Origin: Bacillota bacterium
GTDB taxonomy: Bacteria > Bacillota > Clostridia > Acetivibrionales > DSM-1351
Direction: 5' to 3'
Assembly: GCA_023443515.1 (NCBI GenBank)
Contig: JAEZUC010000110.1
Coordinates: forward strand, 1 to 10,687
DNA length: 10,687 bases
Shown: positions 6,228 through 10,687 of the stretch, piece by piece
Numbering within the stretch: the first letter of the stretch is position 1
How the letters are laid out: each line of letters opens with the position of its first letter
Program-made: the position numbers and the translations under genes
Notes under the pieces: generated by a model
Seen by the model: only the letters and a program-made list of their open reading frames with translations
What the model was told of the DNA's origin: nothing
Databases searched by the model: none

Positions 6228-8573
6228 ATGTATTTGGAAAATGAAATTTTCCGATTTGTAGGCATCAGGCCTGCACAAAAAGTAGTAAATTATAAGGACG
6301 GTTTGAAATACATAAATTGTACTCTAAACATTGATGACAATCCGACACATTCTATAGCCAATTATCGAAACAGATATCTCGCAGCCAGAAGTATTCGCTC
6401 ATACACAAAAAAAATCTCACCATCTTTTTATGATATTATGCATTATATATATAATCTGGCATCTAAAATAGAGAAAAATGAGTACATTGAAAAACTCATA
6501 CATGATATAGATGCTATTCTTATGGCAAAAGGGTATGCGAAAAGCTCATTGGAGCTATATAAAACTGTTAAGCAGGAAATTAAAGAAACGAATGAAAGTA
6601 CTTACAGTATACTTTGGAAACAGTTGCTTTTGTTTGCCTATTGGACATATGACGATCCTCAAGCTCATGAAAATGTAATAACCTCCCTAAGAGTAATTAA
6701 CCTTCTAGATTATTTAACAAATAATGATATAAAAACAAAGAATACTAAGGATATAAATACAATTCTAAATGCGTCAGTTGTTATTCCAAAGGATTTTTTC
6801 AATAATAAAACCTCTTCAAATCCTTCCAAAAGTGAACATTTTAAAGTACTAGGTGTAGGCGACCTTAAAGTCGTCAAGCAGACATATAAAGGAGCTAAAA
6901 TGGGTGATATCGCCTATATTGAAAATGTGCTGAAGGGGGAGCTTAGAGAGAGGATTCACCGTAGGCTTGATAGGACAGAAGATATATCATTTTTAGAAAA
7001 AGAAACAACAAAAGAGGATGAAAAGGATTTACAAAACAGCGAAAGGTTTAGTCTCCAAAGAGAAGCCCAAAGCATAATTTCCTCCAATACCGATTTTAGT
7101 GCGGGCTTAAGCGTATCCGCTTCTTACGGACAATTTGTCAAACTTACTGCAAATACAAATATATCACACTCCGGGTCACAATCAGAAACAAACAGAATAG
7201 CTTCGGACTACTCCAGAGAAATAGTCTCACGTGCAGTCTCCAAAATAACGGAAAGAGTTAAAGAGTCCCGTACAAGTACATTGATAAGCGAGATAGAAGA
7301 AAAAAACAGCCATTCTTTCGACAACAAAACAGGTGCTGATAATGTGGTCGGGATATATAGATGGGTGGACAAGGTTTACCAAGCAAAGATATTCAATTTT
7401 GGCAAGAGAATGCTTTATGAATTTATCATTCCCGAGCCGGCTGCTTTTTACAACTTTATAAATAAGAAATCAAAGACTGAAATGAAAAACGGTGTAAAAA
7501 TGCCCGAAGCACTGAATATAACACATAGAGATATAACCGAGGACAATTTCAGTAACTTTATACATAAATATAATGTAAAGGGAGTTACACCGCCACCTGT
7601 TAAGATTGTGTCAATTGGAGAATCCTATGATATACCTTCAGAGCATCCTGCTATAGTTACAAATGTAACCAAAAAACTTAAAGTGCCGGATGGATACAAA
7701 GCTGTGAGGGGATATGCAGGAGGAGGCGGTGTGGGTAATAAAAGTGAGTTACAGTTAGTGATAGGAAAACAATGGAGAGCTAAACCCGGGCTAGGAGATA
7801 TAATAGACCTTGACGGTTATATAGGTGATATACCTGTAGCCATAATGATGAGAGATTATGCCGGAATTGCAATAAATATCGTAGTGGAGTGTGAGAGAAC
7901 TCCCGAACTATATGAAAGCTGGCAGATTAAAACATACACAGCCATAGTGGAGGCTTATGAAGCTCAGATGGCAGAATATCGCAAACAGCTCTCTGAATTA
8001 GATTATACCCCACCCGTTTATAGTAATCCGACCACAAATAGAGAAATTGAAAAGAAAGAATTGAAAAAGTGGTGTATTCACTTTCTGAGAGGAGAAAAAT
8101 TTAATTTTAGTGCATTCAACGAAACCGATTCAGAAATTGATATAAAGCTTAACTGTGTTCAAAAAATTGGTGAAAATGTGCAATTCTTCGAGCAGGCTTT
8201 TGAGTGGGAACAAATGTCCTATGTGTTCTACCCTTATTTCTGGGGAAGGAATGAAGGATGGGATGATGCAATTAAAGACACTGAAGGCTCCGACCCACAA
8301 TTCACCAAGTTCCTGCATGCAGGTGCAGCAAAGGTGATTGTCCCTGTTCGCCCCAATTATGAAGAAGCACTGGCTTTCTATACAAACACCGGTGAGCTTT
8401 GGAACGGAGGTACTGTACCTCTTATTGAAAATGAACTTTATGTATCAATAATTGATGAAATAAAATCACAGACAAATGATACGGCAGAAGGTGTATTTAC
8501 CGGTGAACAGTGGGAAGTTACAATCCCAACTTCTTTAGTTATTCTTCAGAAGAGTGATGAACTGGAAGCTTAG
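6228..8573 (+). CDS. Large uncharacterised protein, probable partner of the downstream patatin-like phospholipase
   Basis: The protein has about 781 residues with no signal peptide or clear membrane helix, so it is probably cytoplasmic. The start is uncertain: ATG at 6228 lies only 2-3 bases after the G-rich site (AGGGGGG, 6219-6225), while TTG at 6234 has normal spacing. Residues 1-200 look helical. About 215-260 has GDIAYIENVLKGE followed by an Arg-rich RERIHRRLDRTED. About 290-316 is an alternating stretch (SAGLSVSASYGQFVKLTAN). A charged helix with SKITERVKESRTS follows, then VVGIYRWVDKVYQAKIFNFG (about 372-392) and IPEPAAFYNF. About 497-505 is glycine-rich (YAGGGGVGN). The C-terminus has FFEQAFEWEQMSYVFYPYFW (about 653-672), AAKVIVPVRPNYEEA and WEVTIPTSLVILQ. 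I recall similar blocks in large hypothetical proteins of other phyla, but know no function. The patatin gene follows after 79 bases on the same strand. Confidence 0.88.
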   Translation: MYLENEIFRFVGIRPAQKVVNYKDGLKYINCTLNIDDNPTHSIANYRNRYLAARSIRSYTKKISPSFYDIMHYIYNLASKIEKNEYIEKLIHDIDAILMAKGYAKSSLELYKTVKQEIKETNESTYSILWKQLLLFAYWTYDDPQAHENVITSLRVINLLDYLTNNDIKTKNTKDINTILNASVVIPKDFFNNKTSSNPSKSEHFKVLGVGDLKVVKQTYKGAKMGDIAYIENVLKGELRERIHRRLDRTEDISFLEKETTKEDEKDLQNSERFSLQREAQSIISSNTDFSAGLSVSASYGQFVKLTANTNISHSGSQSETNRIASDYSREIVSRAVSKITERVKESRTSTLISEIEEKNSHSFDNKTGADNVVGIYRWVDKVYQAKIFNFGKRMLYEFIIPEPAAFYNFINKKSKTEMKNGVKMPEALNITHRDITEDNFSNFIHKYNVKGVTPPPVKIVSIGESYDIPSEHPAIVTNVTKKLKVPDGYKAVRGYAGGGGVGNKSELQLVIGKQWRAKPGLGDIIDLDGYIGDIPVAIMMRDYAGIAINIVVECERTPELYESWQIKTYTAIVEAYEAQMAEYRKQLSELDYTPPVYSNPTTNREIEKKELKKWCIHFLRGEKFNFSAFNETDSEIDIKLNCVQKIGENVQFFEQAFEWEQMSYVFYPYFWGRNEGWDDAIKDTEGSDPQFTKFLHAGAAKVIVPVRPNYEEALAFYTNTGELWNGGTVPLIENELYVSIIDEIKSQTNDTAEGVFTGEQWEVTIPTSLVILQKSDELEA

Positions 8574-8607
8574 GAATTCAGTGAATTTTGTTTACGAAAG
8601 TAATTTA

Positions 8608-8642
8608 TTGTTTAGATAATAAACAACAGCTATAATAGGAGG
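8608..8642 (+). promoter_or_regulatory. Inverted repeat and promoter-like hexamers overlapping the patatin ribosome site
   Basis: TTGTTT (8608-8613), a 17-base spacer and TATAAT (8631-8636) form a near-consensus promoter. The -10 box runs directly into the ribosome site AGGAGG (8637-8642). A transcript from it would start near 8643 and lack that site, so the hexamers may be fortuitous or give a nearly leaderless message. The perfect inverted repeat TTGTTTA-GATAA-TAAACAA (8608-8626) overlaps the -35 box and could be an operator or an RNA hairpin in the intercistronic region. Confidence 0.35.
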
Positions 8643-8652
8643 ATTACTTAAG

Positions 8653-10002
8653 TTGAAGATAATGAAGGAAGATATAGAATATCTGGCTTTTGAAGGCGGA
8701 GGAGGCTGTGGCAATGCTTTTATCGGAGCAATCAAGGCTTTAGAGGATATGAAAGTAATTCAGTATGAGAACTTCCGCCTCAAAAATATAAAAGGAGTAG
8801 CCGGTGCTTCCGCCGGCTCTATAACATCACTTTTTCTGGCATGCGGATATAATTCCAGAGAGATAACAGACATTTTAAAGCTGGAAAACTTTAATAAATT
8901 CTTTGATGGACCGAATACAAATAATCAGCCGTTTTTAATAAATAATAATAAAATGAGCAACGAAAGGTTTCTTGAAAAGCAAAAACAACGTTTAACAGGT
9001 CTTGGTTACATACACACCATGATATTAAACAGTCTTGGAGTAAATGTATCCAGTACAATAAGGCCCTTCGAGTTGGGGGAATTTCAAGGAGTTGGGATAT
9101 TTTTAAACTCAATTATAGACGATGTGATTACAAATTTGGGTAAAAACAACCTGCCTGACGAAGTACTCCTTAGACTCAAAAAAAAGAAGGCAGATTTAAT
9201 TTACTGTCTTTATACAGACTTTGGAGTATTTACAGGAAATGAAATCAGAAACTTTTTCAATAAGTGGATAACTATGGCAAGGGTGAGAATTGAGAACCCT
9301 GATATGTTTAAAAATGCCAGTATATCTGACTTATCCCGTACTTATGATCAGAGTAAATCATCTTATGAATTTAAGAAACTCTATATGAATACTTCTATTG
9401 GTGATTTGGGTAAGTTGACTAAAACCAAGCTTGCATTTACAGGTACTAATATGCTGGATATGAAAAGTTACATCTTTTCCAGCTTTGATGATATGACAAA
9501 TAAAATATCCGTGGCGGATATTGTCCGTATTTCAATGAGTATTCCATTTGCATATAAACCTATAATAATTGAATCCGAAGACTTGAAATATATCTTTGGA
9601 AGTTCAGACTGGAAAAACCACAGGGCACTGGTAGGGATCTGGGTAGATGGAGGACTAACTAACAATATTCCCATAAATGCCTTCAAACAGTTTTCAAACA
9701 GCTCATCCCAGCAAAATACTTTTGGTCTCAGGCTAAACAAGGATGAACAAACACCGATATTTAACATTTTGAATTTTATAAAACAATATTTGAGCCTGCT
9801 TGGAGGTACCGGAGAGGCTCATATGTCAGGAACACAGCCTTTTAATGATAACTGTATTCAGCTGGATGCAAGTCCCCTCAAAATTTTCAGCTTTACACCT
9901 GATCCAAAAGATTTTGACAAGGTCAACACCAAATCTTACTTGGATGTGGTAAAGTATTTTGAGTGCCAGAATGTGTGCAGCCCTGTCTGTGAGTTTTATT
10001 AA
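8653..10002 (+). CDS. Patatin-like phospholipase
   Basis: The protein has 449 residues. TTG at 8653 is preferred because AGGAGG (8637-8642) lies 10 bases upstream. The in-frame ATG at 8662 would be 19 bases away. The patatin hallmarks are complete: a glycine-rich oxyanion loop (FEGGGGCGNAF, residues 13-23), the nucleophile elbow GASAGS with Ser53, and the DGG motif with catalytic Asp332 (GIWVDGGLTNNIPINAF). Such Ser-Asp dyad enzymes hydrolyse acyl esters of membrane phospholipids or related lipids. A region of some 100 residues after the elbow (about 80-200) looks like a lid or insertion. No signal peptide or membrane segment is seen, so the enzyme is probably cytoplasmic or delivered to its target. 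It most likely shares a transcript with the 781-residue protein, which may target or control it (inference). No cyclic-oligonucleotide synthase is nearby, so a CBASS role as for CapV is not supported in this window. Confidence 0.93.
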   Translation: MKIMKEDIEYLAFEGGGGCGNAFIGAIKALEDMKVIQYENFRLKNIKGVAGASAGSITSLFLACGYNSREITDILKLENFNKFFDGPNTNNQPFLINNNKMSNERFLEKQKQRLTGLGYIHTMILNSLGVNVSSTIRPFELGEFQGVGIFLNSIIDDVITNLGKNNLPDEVLLRLKKKKADLIYCLYTDFGVFTGNEIRNFFNKWITMARVRIENPDMFKNASISDLSRTYDQSKSSYEFKKLYMNTSIGDLGKLTKTKLAFTGTNMLDMKSYIFSSFDDMTNKISVADIVRISMSIPFAYKPIIIESEDLKYIFGSSDWKNHRALVGIWVDGGLTNNIPINAFKQFSNSSSQQNTFGLRLNKDEQTPIFNILNFIKQYLSLLGGTGEAHMSGTQPFNDNCIQLDASPLKIFSFTPDPKDFDKVNTKSYLDVVKYFECQNVCSPVCEFY

Positions 10003-10037
10003 GTCAAAATGGGATAGAAAAAGGAATAATGGTGGTG

Positions 10038-10078
10038 TGAGTAGGAGGTAGGTGAGTTAACCACCTACCTCCTACTCA
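10038..10078. repeat. Perfect 17-bp hairpin downstream of the patatin gene
   Basis: TGAGTAGGAGGTAGGTG (10038-10054) is exactly complementary to 10062-10078 around the 7-base loop AGTTAAC. It starts 36 bases after the patatin stop. No T-run follows on either strand, so it is not a classical intrinsic terminator. It may stop transcription inefficiently in both directions, protect the mRNA 3' end, or be a copy of a dispersed palindromic repeat. The rest of 10003-10267 shows no gene. Confidence 0.8.
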
Positions 10079-10267
10079 ATTGCAGACAGTAGGATTTAAA
10101 ACCATACGGTCTCCAATACGCTCCTATCTAGGGTTACTTATGCTGGTTAATGTGATTATGTCATTAATTAATGTAAAATATAGGCAATATAAGACATGTT
10201 GTAAAATTAAGGTTACATTCTAAATCCACCAAAAACAAATTAATATAATTACGCAGGAGGCATAAGA

Positions 10268-10687
10268 ATGAATAGCTGCAATATTGATTATAAGAAAACC
10301 ATCACTGTCAAGAACCAGATATTAACAATCATATTTGGTATAAGCGTACTTCTAAGGTGTGTCGTCAATTCTGCATTTATTAGTTTTTCATCAATTTTAG
10401 CATTTGCAACATTAGGACTTACAATAACAGGAATTTTGGCTCTGGCTTCATGGAAAATCAGAAATCCATACATTGTTATGTATGCTACAGGATATATCAA
10501 TGTCCACTAATACAGTATCAGATAGGGCAGAAGAAGAGGTAAAAGGAACAGAAAAAATTAAATTACTTGTTGAAGATGGTGTATCAAAGGTACAGGATGT
10601 ACTGGTTGCTAGTAATGAAATGGTAGTTGCATCGAATTCTACAAATGATGCAGTGATTAGTGGCGGTGTCAAGGTAACAGATTTGAC
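10268..10687 (+). pseudogene. Chemotaxis receptor (methyl-accepting protein) remnant with internal deletion and frame change, running off the right edge
   Basis: AGGAGG (10255-10260) and ATG at 10268 start an 80-codon ORF: MNSCNIDYKKTITVKNQILT, then two hydrophobic segments (about residues 18-40 and 42-64) and the start of a third (YIVMYATGY). It ends at TAA 10508-10510. In another frame, from about 10490 to the window end, the text reads SMSTNTVSDRAEEEVKGTEK, then VSKVQDVLVASNEMV and NSTNDAVISGGVKVTDL. This heptad-like, Ala/Ser/Thr-rich text is typical of the cytoplasmic signalling region of methyl-accepting receptors. The remaining membrane helices and most of the linker are missing, so a deletion near 10495 joined the membrane start to the signalling helix out of frame. 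The receptor-type assignment rests on family knowledge, and the downstream end is unseen. Confidence 0.75.

Noticed and set aside
8155..8337. Frame-shifted plus-strand ORF inside the 781-residue gene
   Set aside because: It lies wholly within a well-supported coding frame and has no start signals of its own.
8653..10002. CBASS effector patatin (CapV-like)
   Set aside because: No cyclic-oligonucleotide synthase or CBASS accessory gene is in the window, and the upstream neighbour shows no nucleotidyltransferase motif.
1..10687. tRNA genes, CRISPR arrays, insertion sequences with transposase
   Set aside because: No cloverleaf ends, no regularly spaced repeats and no transposase motifs were seen on either strand.

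Overview
The window is AT-rich DNA with Gram-positive style ribosome binding sites (AGGAGG-like), TTG starts, lipobox lipoproteins and Rho-independent terminators. Together with the protein families present (RHS proteins ending in a DUF4474-type domain, DUF5104-type lipoproteins, WG-repeat proteins, a multi-TM chemotaxis receptor) this points to a Clostridia-class Firmicute, perhaps a Ruminiclostridium-like organism. The genus is an impression and could not be checked.

Region A (1-4403) is a decaying RHS effector array. It opens with the 3' end of an RHS-repeat gene: end of the RHS core, DPTGH junction, peptidoglycan-binding domain, proline/serine/lysine linker, DUF4474-like C-terminal domain. 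A lipoprotein gene follows 20 bases later and is the likely cognate immunity or partner gene. After a GC-rich, possibly structured intergenic element closed by a terminator, a second cassette appears. It holds a scrambled RHS core fragment fused to a divergent, truncated DUF4474 domain carrying an in-frame amber codon, followed by an apparently intact second lipoprotein gene with a G9 tract just after its lipobox. A terminator follows, then a small decayed ORF and the 3' scrap of a third lipoprotein gene. The array therefore holds one open but 5'-incomplete effector, one dead effector, two open lipoprotein genes and one lipoprotein relic. This is the pattern expected of a polymorphic RHS locus that keeps partner genes after losing effectors.

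Region B (4533-6056) is one gene for a secreted protein made almost entirely of about twelve WG beta repeats.

Region C (6228-10002) is the most novel part. It has a good candidate promoter, then a 781-residue protein of unknown function with several striking conserved-looking blocks, then, 79 bases downstream, a patatin-like phospholipase with an intact Ser53/Asp332 dyad. The two genes are probably co-transcribed and may form an undescribed two-component lipid-acting system. The short gap between them also holds an inverted repeat and promoter-like hexamers.

Region D (10003-10687) has a perfect 17-bp hairpin without a U-tract, then a chemotaxis receptor gene reduced by an internal deletion and a frame change, running off the right edge. 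No tRNA, rRNA, CRISPR array, transposase or integrase gene was seen.
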